Source: Methanobacterium sp. UBA375
GTDB taxonomy: Archaea; Methanobacteriota; Methanobacteria; Methanobacteriales; Methanobacteriaceae
Length of the DNA: 64,000 nt
NCBI GenBank assembly: GCA_002495625.1
Contig: DAGC01000002.1
Span: 1-64,000, forward strand
Direction of reading: 5' to 3'
Shown: positions 17,207 to 25,519 of the stretch, piece by piece
Layout of the letters: the number at the start of each line of letters is the position of its first letter
How positions within the stretch are numbered: position 1 is the stretch's first letter
The notes under the pieces: model-generated
What the model saw: the letters and a program-made list of their open reading frames with translations, nothing else
What the model was told of the DNA's origin: nothing
Database searches by the model: none
Made by a program: the position numbers and the translations under genes

Positions 17207-18704
17207 TAGAACTGATAGGCGCCTCTAATCCGGCCATTTTAACCCCGGTGAGTGCTGATGACTCCACAGTTAAGGCACGCAGGTCATCTTTTTCCAGTTT
17301 AAGGATGTCCGTGTTACCGGCCTGCTGGGTTAGCATCACCGCTTCTTCGGTCATGGCTTCTATGTAGCGGGCCACCCTTTTACCTCCTTCCAGGTAGTCC
17401 AGTCGTCTTCTAAGTTGGGGATTCTGGGTGGCGATACCCTTTCGGCAGGTACCGGCGTAGCACATCTGGCACACCCGGCAGCCAATGGAGATGAGTGCAG
17501 AGGTGGCGATGTAAACAGCATCGGCACCGAGGGCTATGGCCTTGGCCATATCTGCCCCGTTTCTGATACCTCCTCCCGCTACCAGGTTCACTTTATCCCT
17601 TAAGTTTATGTGTTTGAGTGCTTCATCAGCTTCCACGATGGCCGCTATGGTAGGCACACCCGAGTGCTCGGTTACCACGTCCGGTCCGGCACCGGTTCCA
17701 CCCTGCATACCGTCCACCACTATGATATCTGCACCGGCCTTGGCCGCGATCTTCACATCGTCACTCACCCTTCCAGAGGTGAATTTGACGATGATGGGCA
17801 CCTTCCAGTCGGTGATCTCCCTTAACTGGGATATCTTCATACTGAGGTCCTCGGGACCTACGATATCCATGTGCCGGGCGGGACTCAGGGCATCGGTACC
17901 TTCCGGTATCATCCTGATACGTGACACATCGGCGGTTACCTTCTCTCCCAATAAGTGTCCTCCCATACCAGATTTAGCACCCTGACCAATCTTGATCTCC
18001 ACTGCATCCGAGTTGTTCAGGTACTTGGCTGAAACACCGAAGCGACCGGAGGCATACTGTGCTATGAGTTTAGATGCGTATTTCCTTTCTTCCGGTAACA
18101 TTCCACCTTCCCCAGTGTTGGTAGCTGTACCAGCCAGGGTGGCGCCCATGGCCAGGGCTATCTTAGCCTCTTTACTCAGGGCTCCGAAAGACATGGCGGC
18201 TATCATCACCGGCGTGTCCAGGACCAGTGGGTTTTCCGCAAATCGTGAACCCAGGGTTACCCTGGTGTTACAGGGCTCCCGGTATTTATCTATGGGTGGC
18301 CGGGATACCTGGGCAGGAACCACCACCAGATCATCGAAGGTGGGAACCACTCTGGTTGCTCCACAACCACGTACCTTGTAGGAACCTTCTGCAGATTTTC
18401 TTTCAATTTCTACCATGTCTGCAAAGGACCATACATTTCTACGGTCTTCCACCACGGCGTTAACTTCGATGGCGTTATTGGGACACATCTCTTCACAGAT
18501 CCTGCATCCCACACAATTTTCATGGTGTAAAGGGTAAGGTTCATCATCCACAATCTCATAGACTTCATGGGGACAGTTGTTAAGGCAGGAGTAACAGTTC
18601 TGGCAAAGTTCTTCGTCACGGTTATCGCACATGTACCAGCAACATCCCGGTCTATCGAAGTTTCTCCTGCATAGTTCTTGGTTTCTCTCTATTTTAAATG
18701 GCAA
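17202..18704 (-). CDS. gltB: Glutamate synthase catalytic (FMN) subunit, archaeal split type
   Basis: 500 residues. The N-terminus carries Cys motifs for two [4Fe-4S] clusters (CQNCYSCLNNCP and CVGCRICEEMCP) and an extra Cys-rich head. The FMN-binding synthase barrel follows, with SFGALSKEAK, GEGG and the VDGMQGGTGAGPD loop. Near the end CRVCQMCYAGTC supplies a further cluster, as in GltB. It makes glutamate from 2-oxoglutarate using ammonia from the separate amidotransferase subunit. The start is TTG after GGGAGGAG. It is the last gene of the operon pdxT - amidotransferase - GXGXG - FrhB-like - gltB. Confidence 0.92.
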   Translation of the reverse strand: MPFKIERNQELCRRNFDRPGCCWYMCDNRDEELCQNCYSCLNNCPHEVYEIVDDEPYPLHHENCVGCRICEEMCPNNAIEVNAVVEDRRNVWSFADMVEIERKSAEGSYKVRGCGATRVVPTFDDLVVVPAQVSRPPIDKYREPCNTRVTLGSRFAENPLVLDTPVMIAAMSFGALSKEAKIALAMGATLAGTATNTGEGGMLPEERKYASKLIAQYASGRFGVSAKYLNNSDAVEIKIGQGAKSGMGGHLLGEKVTADVSRIRMIPEGTDALSPARHMDIVGPEDLSMKISQLREITDWKVPIIVKFTSGRVSDDVKIAAKAGADIIVVDGMQGGTGAGPDVVTEHSGVPTIAAIVEADEALKHINLRDKVNLVAGGGIRNGADMAKAIALGADAVYIATSALISIGCRVCQMCYAGTCRKGIATQNPQLRRRLDYLEGGKRVARYIEAMTEEAVMLTQQAGNTDILKLEKDDLRALTVESSALTGVKMAGLEAPISSK

Positions 18705-18717
18705 ATCTAACTCCTCC

Positions 18718-19812
18718 CTAGCTCTGCTCCTCTTTTAATGATTTGAAAACAGGACAGGCAGCATATTTAGTGCCTGATGCACTTAGAACTTCCGCCAGGT
18801 TATCGGTGAGTTTGGCAACTGGCTTCCAGGGATGGTCCCTGTCTTTATCCACCACAACCACCTGGTCCACCACTTTCTGTGCCAAGGCATAGTTTAAAAG
18901 TGCGGTGGCCACTCCTCCATCCTGTCCTTTTATCATGGGTGCCTGGGCAGATACTATTTTCAGGTAGTCACCCAGTGGTTTTTTATCTGATTCAACGAGT
19001 GGCTCTTTTTCTGGATTATAGGTCCGGGGACAGGCCACGTAACAGAGGTTGCATCCTTCAGGGCATTTTCCCTTGAGCTGTGGTTTCCTGTCTTCTATCA
19101 CTATGATGTTCTCTGGACAGGCCAGTAAACAGGCCCCGCAGAGTACGCAGGCACCTACATCTACTACATCTCCTTTAAGATCTTTAAACTGGCATTCACG
19201 TACTTCTTCTGCGAAATCATCCTCTGAGATGTATCTGCGGTAGAGCACCGGTCTTCCTACATGCTCCCTTTTGGTGATCTCCGCTTTATTTTCTTTTTTC
19301 TTCTTATGAGCCAGGTTTTCGAGTATCTTAAGTCCTGAATCTTCTATTGACTTGGTTGTTATGTAATTATCTTCTTCTGCATCTTCTAATAATTTTAATC
19401 CCTTTTCTGTCCGGACTATGATGGTGGACCATCCTTCAGGGGACCCCACAGAACCTACTGATATGTCTGAGTCTTCAGAGGTGTAGTCCATGCATATCTG
19501 GCAGTTCTTTCTCATACAGCTTTTAGCTTCCTTTAATGGGATCTTGAACAAACGACCCTCGGTAAGGTAGAACCAGAAATAACCTTTCTCCACCCGGCAT
19601 TCGATGACGTCCTTCATGTCGTAGCCATTTTCTTCTAAGAGTTGTTTCATGTAGGAGTAGGAAAAATTTTCCATGCAGAAAAGGCCTATCTTTATATCCA
19701 GGGGTGATTCACCCAGATAATCTGAGAATGTGTCTATTTTCGCTGCGGCTGTCATATGGCATGGTGTCCCTACCAGGGCCACTTTATCTTTTGTTTCGCT
19801 TTCCATTGTCAT
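18718..19812 (-). CDS. F420-hydrogenase beta (FrhB)-like iron-sulfur subunit, circularly permuted
   Basis: About 364 residues containing all the parts of an FpoF/FrhB-like F420 oxidoreductase, but in rotated order. First comes the usual C-terminal half (VALVGTPCHMTAA near 12-24, CMEN near 46, GSVGSPEGWST near 120). A Lys-rich linker and a two-cluster ferredoxin follow (CVLCGACLLACP and CPEGCNLCYVACP, 222-262). Last is the usual N-terminal half (QDGGVATALL near 297, GTKYAACPVFKSL near 347). In FrhB the last segment leads directly into GTPCH. The ATG has AGGAG five bases upstream, so the start is real. It sits between the GXGXG and FMN subunits and is the likely electron entry to glutamate synthase; F420H2 as donor is inferred from the family. 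Confidence 0.82.
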   Translation of the reverse strand: MTMESETKDKVALVGTPCHMTAAAKIDTFSDYLGESPLDIKIGLFCMENFSYSYMKQLLEENGYDMKDVIECRVEKGYFWFYLTEGRLFKIPLKEAKSCMRKNCQICMDYTSEDSDISVGSVGSPEGWSTIIVRTEKGLKLLEDAEEDNYITTKSIEDSGLKILENLAHKKKKENKAEITKREHVGRPVLYRRYISEDDFAEEVRECQFKDLKGDVVDVGACVLCGACLLACPENIIVIEDRKPQLKGKCPEGCNLCYVACPRTYNPEKEPLVESDKKPLGDYLKIVSAQAPMIKGQDGGVATALLNYALAQKVVDQVVVVDKDRDHPWKPVAKLTDNLAEVLSASGTKYAACPVFKSLKEEQS

Positions 19813-19820
19813 CAATTCTC

Positions 19821-20510
19821 CTATCCTTCTTCTGATTCTTTACCATAGAATGGTCTTTTACTTAGGGGGACTATCTTCTTGAAATCAGCATATTCTCCAT
19901 GTTCTAGATTGAACCCGTATTGGGGAAGGAGCTCCTCTAATTCCTTTTTATCGGCATCGTTAACTTCTTCTACCTTGGCGTTCTTTCCCAGGCTTTTTAT
20001 TGCTCCTTTGATGTAGATAACTCCCCTGATTATTGATTCGCCGGCATCGTCTGATATATCCCCCAGGATGATGATGCGTCCGCCCATCATGAATAGTCCG
20101 GTCATGAATCCTGAGTTTCCACCGATGATGATGGTTCCATTTTTCATTATCTCCCCGGTCCTGGAGCCGGCGTCTTTTTTTATCACCACTGTACCGCCAT
20201 ATATTCCCTGACCTACTCCATCACCTGCAGAGCCGTCGACAATTACTTCTCCTTCAGTCATGTTATCTCCGGGAAACCACCCTGCATTTCCATTTATGTG
20301 TATCCGGGCGCCGTGGATCATGGTGCCGGCGAAGTATCCTGCTGAACCGTCTATTACAACATCCACTGGTTCGGTTAAACCGGCGGCTATGTAGTGCATG
20401 GCGTTGGGATTTTTAACCACGAATTTATCATTATCCTTGCAGGATATTTTCAGGATCTGGTTTACCTCCCGGGGCGTTTTTCCTTGGGCATCGATTATAA
20501 CTTCTTCCAT
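19821..20510 (-). CDS. Glutamate synthase GXGXG-domain subunit
   Basis: 229 residues forming the right-handed beta-helix of the C-terminal region of bacterial GltB. Repeated G-x-x-G steps are visible (DGSAGYFAG, NGNAGWFPG, DGSAGDGVG, KKDAGSRTG, GGNSGFMTG). The domain has a structural role in linking amidotransferase and synthase sites; here it is a separate polypeptide, as in archaeal split enzymes. AAGGAG precedes the ATG. It lies 8 bp upstream of the FrhB-like gene and 39 bp after the amidotransferase gene. Confidence 0.92.
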   Translation of the reverse strand: MEEVIIDAQGKTPREVNQILKISCKDNDKFVVKNPNAMHYIAAGLTEPVDVVIDGSAGYFAGTMIHGARIHINGNAGWFPGDNMTEGEVIVDGSAGDGVGQGIYGGTVVIKKDAGSRTGEIMKNGTIIIGGNSGFMTGLFMMGGRIIILGDISDDAGESIIRGVIYIKGAIKSLGKNAKVEEVNDADKKELEELLPQYGFNLEHGEYADFKKIVPLSKRPFYGKESEEG

Positions 20511-20549
20511 TTAAAAAACTCCTTTTTCCTCTTTATGGTGTAATCTTTA

Positions 20550-21467
20550 TTATATGGTGTAAGCCCTGGCCTCACCTGGTGAAATCTGATCGATATCATG
20601 GGTGTCCATCACTTCTCTAAGGGCAATCTCCTCAGATGCTATGGCAAACACCTCATCATTTTCTGCCATAACACCCGGCCTGAGTCCTAACTGGTCCTTG
20701 GCAATACCCACCCCATTGGGTGTACCTACGATGTAGGAGAATGGTCCGTCCATGTCTTTTACCGATTGTTCTAAGGCTTCTTCGAGTTTATAACCCTCGT
20801 TCAGTTTATCTGCTATGTAATGGACGATGCATTCTGTGTCGTTGGTGGTCTCGAAGATATGGCCTTTCCTCTCCAGGGGGTCTCTTATCTTCCAGTAATT
20901 GGTTATCTGTCCATTGTGCACCACGGTTATATCCGGGATGATGTAGCTCTGGAAGGGATGGGCGTGGTACCGGTCCACCAGACTTTCTGTGGAGAATCGG
21001 GTGTGGCCGATGGCGTGGGTTCCCTTTTTATCCTGGGTGTTGTACCGTTCTGCGATGTCTTTAACCAGCCCCACGTCCTTTATCATCTCGAATGAGTGGC
21101 TGCCGTTTAAGACTATAACGTTGTTTATATCATCGATATCCATGATGAGCGGTTTTAGCTCATTAAAGGAATTAAGGGCTATTTTACATCTATAGATAAT
21201 GTAATCTTCCACAGAGGGGATTATCTCTTCCTTTTTAATGGGGGTGGTGCTGTTTACCGTGTTTTTAACCTGTTCTAGAAGACCGGGGGTTTCTTTGATT
21301 TCTATGTTTAAGAGGTACTCGTTTTCTAAAAGTCCAAGACCACCGTATATGGCGAATCCGGCTGAGTCCGGTCCCCTGTGCTGTAGGGCTTCCAGCATCT
21401 TAGTCATGAAATTCCCTACTGGATGAATTTTACTATCCTTAAATACGACTCCTGCTATTCCACACAA
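20550..21467 (-). CDS. Class II glutamine amidotransferase subunit of glutamate synthase
   Basis: 305 residues of the N-terminal nucleophile amidotransferase family. The start codon is followed directly by Cys (MCGIAGVV), the catalytic nucleophile after Met removal. QHRGPDSAG, TRFSTES and VHNGQITNYW form the rest of the glutamine site. It releases ammonia from glutamine for the synthase subunit. The start is TTG, overlaps the last 13 bases of pdxT, and has an excellent AGGAGGTAATAAA leader. The length matches the isolated GATase domain rather than full GltB or PurF. Confidence 0.92.
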   Translation of the reverse strand: MCGIAGVVFKDSKIHPVGNFMTKMLEALQHRGPDSAGFAIYGGLGLLENEYLLNIEIKETPGLLEQVKNTVNSTTPIKKEEIIPSVEDYIIYRCKIALNSFNELKPLIMDIDDINNVIVLNGSHSFEMIKDVGLVKDIAERYNTQDKKGTHAIGHTRFSTESLVDRYHAHPFQSYIIPDITVVHNGQITNYWKIRDPLERKGHIFETTNDTECIVHYIADKLNEGYKLEEALEQSVKDMDGPFSYIVGTPNGVGIAKDQLGLRPGVMAENDEVFAIASEEIALREVMDTHDIDQISPGEARAYTI

Positions 21468-22033
21468 TTTATTACCTCCTTTATGAAATATTCATGAATT
21501 CTGGTATCCTGAGTGAGTTCTGGGTGAAAAGCCATGGCCAAATATTTTCCCTTCTGAACTGCCACTATTTTATCATCAATCTGGGAAAGTATTTCGGCCC
21601 CATCTCCAACTGCACTGACGTAAGGTGCTCTTATGAATATTCCGGGGAATTTTCCGCCGAATATTTCAATTTGCCTCTCAAATGATAGTTTCTGATTGCC
21701 GAATCCGTTCCTTTTAACCTGCATGTCTATGAGTCCCAGGAGAGGTTGCTGGTAATCTGTTTTATTTCCCAGTAGCACCATCCCGGCACAGGTGCCCAGC
21801 ACTGCTATTTTCTGTTCTTTTATGACCTGGTCTATCCCTTCTTCTTTTATGAGTTTCCCGATTACGGTGCTTTCTCCCCCGGAAATTATGAGGCCGTGGC
21901 ATCTGGAAACTTCACCGGCTGTTTTCACCTTTGAAATTTCACATTCTATTCCCATTTTTCCAGCGGCATTTAGGGTGGCTTCCAGGTGTTCCTGGACATC
22001 TCCCTGTAAGTTTAAAATTCCTATGTTTATCAT
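21455..22033 (-). CDS. pdxT: Pyridoxal 5'-phosphate synthase glutaminase subunit PdxT
   Basis: 192 residues of the class I amidotransferase PdxT, which supplies ammonia to PdxS for vitamin B6 synthesis. Conserved features are GILNLQGDVQEH at the start, GGESTVIGKL, the nucleophile in LGTCAGMVLL and the HPE dyad in AFHPELT. The start is ATG 22033; the frame extends 23 codons upstream without homology. pdxS is not in the window. Being first in the operon, pdxT would share NrpR-type control with glutamate synthase, an unexpected pairing of cofactor and nitrogen metabolism. Confidence 0.92.
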   Translation of the reverse strand: MINIGILNLQGDVQEHLEATLNAAGKMGIECEISKVKTAGEVSRCHGLIISGGESTVIGKLIKEEGIDQVIKEQKIAVLGTCAGMVLLGNKTDYQQPLLGLIDMQVKRNGFGNQKLSFERQIEIFGGKFPGIFIRAPYVSAVGDGAEILSQIDDKIVAVQKGKYLAMAFHPELTQDTRIHEYFIKEVINCVE

Positions 22034-22117
22034 AGTGTGACTTTCCCTTTGAACGCTATTTCTTGTTTCATTTTTATAGGTGGTTAATGATTGAAAATCC
22101 ATATATATAAACTATGG

Positions 22118-22131
22118 GGAAATGGACTTCC
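22118..22131 (-). promoter_or_regulatory. NrpR-type operator of the pdxT-glutamate synthase operon
   Basis: GGAAATGGACTTCC matches GGAA-N6-TTCC. On the minus strand a TATA-like TTTATATATATGG lies just downstream (22098-22110), about 65 bp before the pdxT start, so the operator abuts the upstream side of the TATA box, in contrast to the amt promoters. Steric exclusion of TBP/TFB is a plausible mechanism. Confidence 0.7.
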
Positions 22132-22298
22132 GGCGAGAAAATTTTTTGTAGGTTTGATGTCCCTCAGATGAAATTTTTATACAATGTTCAAAATTAGGAT
22201 GTTAAATGATATTTTAACTGAACAAATATATAAAGCTTACTGTGAAAATTATACTTCTTTTAAAATCCATAATAAATAACGGGCTTGATTTATAAAAC

Positions 22299-22420
22299 AT
22301 AAAATAGGGTTTAAAAACAAAAAACCAGGTTTTAAATATAAAAAAGATTTTAAATATAAAAATAAGGTTTAAAAAATATAAAAAATAGTTTTAAACATGA
22401 AAATAAGGTTTAAAAACAAA
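22299..22420 (-). repeat. A/T-rich degenerate repeat, about 20-bp period
   Basis: A GGTTTAAAA-like core (variants GGTTTTAAA, GATTTTAAA, AGTTTTAAA) recurs about every 18-22 bp six times, starting near 22309, 22329, 22347, 22367, 22388 and 22408, with A-rich spacers. It lies between the end of mdh and the pdxT promoter. The two-helical-turn spacing suggests phased bending. On the minus strand it is T-rich and may also terminate mdh. The rest of 22132-22298 shows no gene. Confidence 0.6.
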
Positions 22421-22435
22421 AGTCCAGTAATTGAT

Positions 22436-23380
22436 TTACTCTAAAGATTTCATCACGGCATCCGTCTCTTTTTTAACGAATTTAGCCGCTTTTTTGAAAG
22501 CATCAATTTCATTTTGACTCATTTTAATGGGAATGATACGTTCTATACCGTTAATTCCCAATTTAACCGGTACTCCCAGACATACATCCTTAATATCCTC
22601 GATTTCCCCATCCAGATAGGCGCTGACGGTTAAGATTTTCTTATCATCATTCAAGATGGTGCTGATGATGTTGGCAATGGCGTAGGCCGGTCCAAACTCA
22701 GTGGAGCCCTTCTTATCTATCACGTAACTACCAGCGTTGATGACCTTTTTAACCATGCCCTCTACGTCGATGGTACCATCTAAGGCGTAATTTTTAATTA
22801 AAATACCCCCGATGGAAGTGGAACTTACCAGGGGGACCATATGATCACCATGCTCACCTATAACCCTGGTGTGCACCTCACTTACATGGATGTTGAAGTG
22901 TTTGGCCAGCATGTTCCTGAGGCGCAGGGAATCCAGGTGATTACCCAGGCCGAAGACTTTATTCCTGTCGAAACCAGACGCCTTCAAGGCCACATAGGTC
23001 ATGACATCCACTGGATTGGTCACCACCATGATGATGGAGTTAGGGGAGTATTCAGCCACCAATCTGGCATATTCTGCCACAATTTTAGCGTTGGGTATTG
23101 CTATGTCCGATCGGGACATACCTGCTGTTCGGGGTACTCCTGCAGTTATAACCACGATGTCTGAGTCGTGCAGATTTTCCAACTCACACGATGATAAAAT
23201 TTTAATTCTAATTTCTTTAGCGGCCATGGCGTCATACATATCCAGTGATTCGCCTTCTATTTTTTCAAGACTCTCTTCACGAGCAAACAACACCAGTTTA
23301 CTCACCATATTTTCCTCAGCAAGACAAAAGGCAGCGGTTCTTCCCACTCTGCCTGATGCACCGATCACGCTCACCTTCAC
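22436..23380 (-). CDS. mdh: Malate dehydrogenase (LDH/MDH superfamily)
   Basis: 314 residues. The Rossmann start is VSVIGASGRVGRT, with NAD(P)-binding and substrate motifs ITAGVPRTAGMSRSD (the Arg pair of malate-type enzymes), VTNPVDVMTYVA, GLGNHLDSLRLRNML and the catalytic His in VIGEHGDHMVPL. It reduces oxaloacetate to malate in the incomplete reductive TCA branch leading to succinyl-CoA and 2-oxoglutarate, the carbon skeleton for the nearby glutamate synthase. The cofactor cannot be decided here. The start is GTG after TAGGTGGTAGA. Confidence 0.92.
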   Translation of the reverse strand: MKVSVIGASGRVGRTAAFCLAEENMVSKLVLFAREESLEKIEGESLDMYDAMAAKEIRIKILSSCELENLHDSDIVVITAGVPRTAGMSRSDIAIPNAKIVAEYARLVAEYSPNSIIMVVTNPVDVMTYVALKASGFDRNKVFGLGNHLDSLRLRNMLAKHFNIHVSEVHTRVIGEHGDHMVPLVSSTSIGGILIKNYALDGTIDVEGMVKKVINAGSYVIDKKGSTEFGPAYAIANIISTILNDDKKILTVSAYLDGEIEDIKDVCLGVPVKLGINGIERIIPIKMSQNEIDAFKKAAKFVKKETDAVMKSLE

Positions 23381-23594
23381 TCTACCACCTACTTGAGTTT
23401 ACAGAATATAATCTAAGGAATATTTATAAAGAAATAAAAATCCGGTACATTTTATTTTGACTATAGGAGACTAATAAATATTCCTTTTATAGTAGACTAT
23501 GAAAGATCTACAAATATCACTTTTTAGAGTTAGAAAGAAATTTAAAAGGTATTTATTTATAAATCCAACCAAATTAGTTAAGGTCAGGGGTGAA

Positions 23595-24167
23595 CTATTC
23601 AAATTTTCCCCAATTTTTCAGGTATTTCTCTGAAACCTTCCGCACGTAACTGCTTTCATCCTTGGTGGCTTTTTTCATGGGTTCCACTGCCCTTTCATCA
23701 CCGATGCTTCCCAGGGCATTGGCAGCTCCGCTTCGGACGAATCCATTTTCATCTTCAAGCAGGGCCTTTACCAGGGGGTCTACAGCTTCTTTACTTCCTA
23801 TCCTTCCCAGAGCCCATGCTGCTGCACCGCGGACCTTCCAATCAGGATCCTCCAGTAACTGTATCAAGGGGGTGGTGGCTGGTTCACCCATCTTACTGAG
23901 CGCACCCGAAGTTTCCCTCCGGACCCATTTATTACCGTCTCTTAAGTTAAGTATAAGTGGTTCAATCGCCCTCTCGTCACCAATTTCCCCTAGAACTTTG
24001 GCAGAATACCGTCGAATATTTTTATCATCATGCTCTAATGCTTCTATAAGGGGGCAAACGGCAGGTTCTCCAATCTCTTCCAGGGATTCTGATGCCTGTA
24101 TTCTCACCAGTTCATCTTCATCTGCTAAAATCTCAATCAATTCATTGATATTATCATCCCTCTCCAT
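23595..24167 (-). CDS. HEAT-repeat protein
   Basis: 190 residues made of about six PBS-lyase-type HEAT repeats of 31 residues each. The pattern L-x5-D-x3-VR-x-A-A-x2-LG-x-IG-D is visible repeatedly (for example VLGEIGDERAIEPL, ALGRIGSKEAVDPL, ALGSIGDERAVEPM). Such alpha-solenoids serve as protein-binding scaffolds, and no catalytic motif is seen. It lies upstream of mdh on the same strand, separated by about 210 bp, with an independent promoter likely. The partner is unknown. Confidence 0.88.
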   Translation of the reverse strand: MERDDNINELIEILADEDELVRIQASESLEEIGEPAVCPLIEALEHDDKNIRRYSAKVLGEIGDERAIEPLILNLRDGNKWVRRETSGALSKMGEPATTPLIQLLEDPDWKVRGAAAWALGRIGSKEAVDPLVKALLEDENGFVRSGAANALGSIGDERAVEPMKKATKDESSYVRKVSEKYLKNWGKFE

Positions 24168-24302
24168 GGGTACTCACTTCCAAATATTCATAAAATAACA
24201 CGGTGTTTACAACAAAAGAATACTAAGATTATTACATATTATATCCTTCCATACCAATATACTTATTATCAAGAACGAACCTTCAAATTTAAAGGGGATT
24301 TC

Positions 24303-25292
24303 ATGTACGATATAGCGGTTATTCCAGGAGATGGTATAGGACCTGAAGTTATGGAGGTCACTTTAGAGCTTTTAAATGTTTTAGATGTTTCTTTAAATTT
24401 TACGGAAGCTCATGCCGGATGTGAATGTTACGATCGCACCGGCACCACCATACCCGAGGAAACTATTCAGATAGCCCGCCAGGCAGATGCCACATTATTT
24501 GGGGCGGTTACCACGGTACCCGGTCAAAAAAGCGGTATATTAGCCCTTAGAAAAGCCTTGGACTTATACGCCAATATCCGGCCGGTTAAATCCTATCCCG
24601 GGGTTCCCAGTGTTTACGGGGACCTGAATATGGTAATTATAAGGGAAAACACCGAAGGACTCTACTCTGGCATGGAAGAGGAAACCCCGGAAGGCGCCAC
24701 CGCCCTGCGGGTTATAACTGAACAGGCAGCAGAGAGGATCTGTAAATTTGCCTTCGATTATGCTAAGATAACGGGTAGAGGTAAAGTAACAGCAGTACAT
24801 AAAGCCAACGTACTTAAAAAAACTGATGGTATATTTAAAGACACCTTCTATAACGTGGCCCGGAATTACCAGGGTATAGAGCTGGACGACCGATACGTGG
24901 ATGCTACGGCCATGTTCCTCATCACCAAACCCCATATGTTCGATGTTATCGTCACCACCAACCTATTTGGTGATATCTTATCAGATGAAGGGGCCGGCCT
25001 AGTGGGGGGACTTGGACTAGCTCCATCAGCAAATATCGGGGAAAAAAATGGCTTATTTGAGCCAGTACATGGATCAGGACCGGATATAGCCGGCCAGGGA
25101 ATATCAAACCCATCGGCCATGATTTTATCGGCAGTTATGATGTTGAATTATCTTAAAGAAAATGGGGAAGCTCGTAAACTTGAAAAAGCCCTCTCAGAGG
25201 TGCTAAGTGAAGCAAAGAGATTAACTCCTGATCTGGGCGGTAACTCAAAGACTGCAGATATGGCCCGGGAAATAAAGGGAAAACTCCATTGA
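24303..25292 (+). CDS. Isocitrate/isopropylmalate-family dehydrogenase (LeuB or AksF)
   Basis: 329 residues of the beta-decarboxylating dehydrogenase family. Features are the IPGDGIGPEV start, the substrate-binding RENTEGLYSG, the catalytic Lys/Asp region (AVHKANVLK, TNLFGDILSDEGAGLVGGLG), and the NAD-binding EPVHGSGPDIAGQG. Methanogens use such enzymes for leucine (3-isopropylmalate) and for coenzyme B synthesis (homoisocitrate and homologues, AksF). I cannot separate these from sequence alone. A true isocitrate dehydrogenase is less likely in an organism expected to use the reductive TCA branch. It is monocistronic, divergent from the HEAT gene. Confidence 0.85.
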   Translation: MYDIAVIPGDGIGPEVMEVTLELLNVLDVSLNFTEAHAGCECYDRTGTTIPEETIQIARQADATLFGAVTTVPGQKSGILALRKALDLYANIRPVKSYPGVPSVYGDLNMVIIRENTEGLYSGMEEETPEGATALRVITEQAAERICKFAFDYAKITGRGKVTAVHKANVLKKTDGIFKDTFYNVARNYQGIELDDRYVDATAMFLITKPHMFDVIVTTNLFGDILSDEGAGLVGGLGLAPSANIGEKNGLFEPVHGSGPDIAGQGISNPSAMILSAVMMLNYLKENGEARKLEKALSEVLSEAKRLTPDLGGNSKTADMAREIKGKLH

Positions 25293-25460
25293 TTTGAATA
25301 TATTTCACTCCATACTCAAAGACAAATTCTATAATTTCACGTAAAACTATAAATTTATATGGAAATCTAAACATATTTTTTTATATAAAAAACTTATAGA
25401 TAGCTTGAAGTTGAGTAAGCCTTTAAAAAAATCTATTTACAATTTTTAGGCTAGAAAATA

Positions 25461-25480
25461 CTAAATAACCTTCTATTTAG
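25461..25480 (+). promoter_or_regulatory. Inverted repeat upstream of fbp
   Basis: CTAAATA and TATTTAG form a perfect 7-bp inverted repeat with a 6-bp spacer, about 40 bp before the fbp start codon. That places it in the likely promoter/initiation region, so it is a candidate operator. The rest of 25293-25519 is AT-rich with no gene. Confidence 0.45.
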
Positions 25481-25519
25481 TAAGAAATATCTATAAAGAT
25501 CATTTGGAGGTGTATTTTT

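Noticed and set aside
22034..22102. 23-residue extension of PdxT
   Set aside because: It lies in the promoter region next to the NrpR-type operator and TATA box; the conserved protein begins at 22033.
23460..23515. Imperfect inverted repeat CTATAGGA...TTCCTTTTATAG upstream of mdh
   Set aside because: The arms match only with a gap and the region is highly AT-rich, so it is not convincing as an operator.
24303..25292. Assignment as true isocitrate dehydrogenase
   Set aside because: The sequence fits the general family, but methanogens of this group are expected to make 2-oxoglutarate from succinyl-CoA, and LeuB/AksF are equally compatible; no symbol was given.
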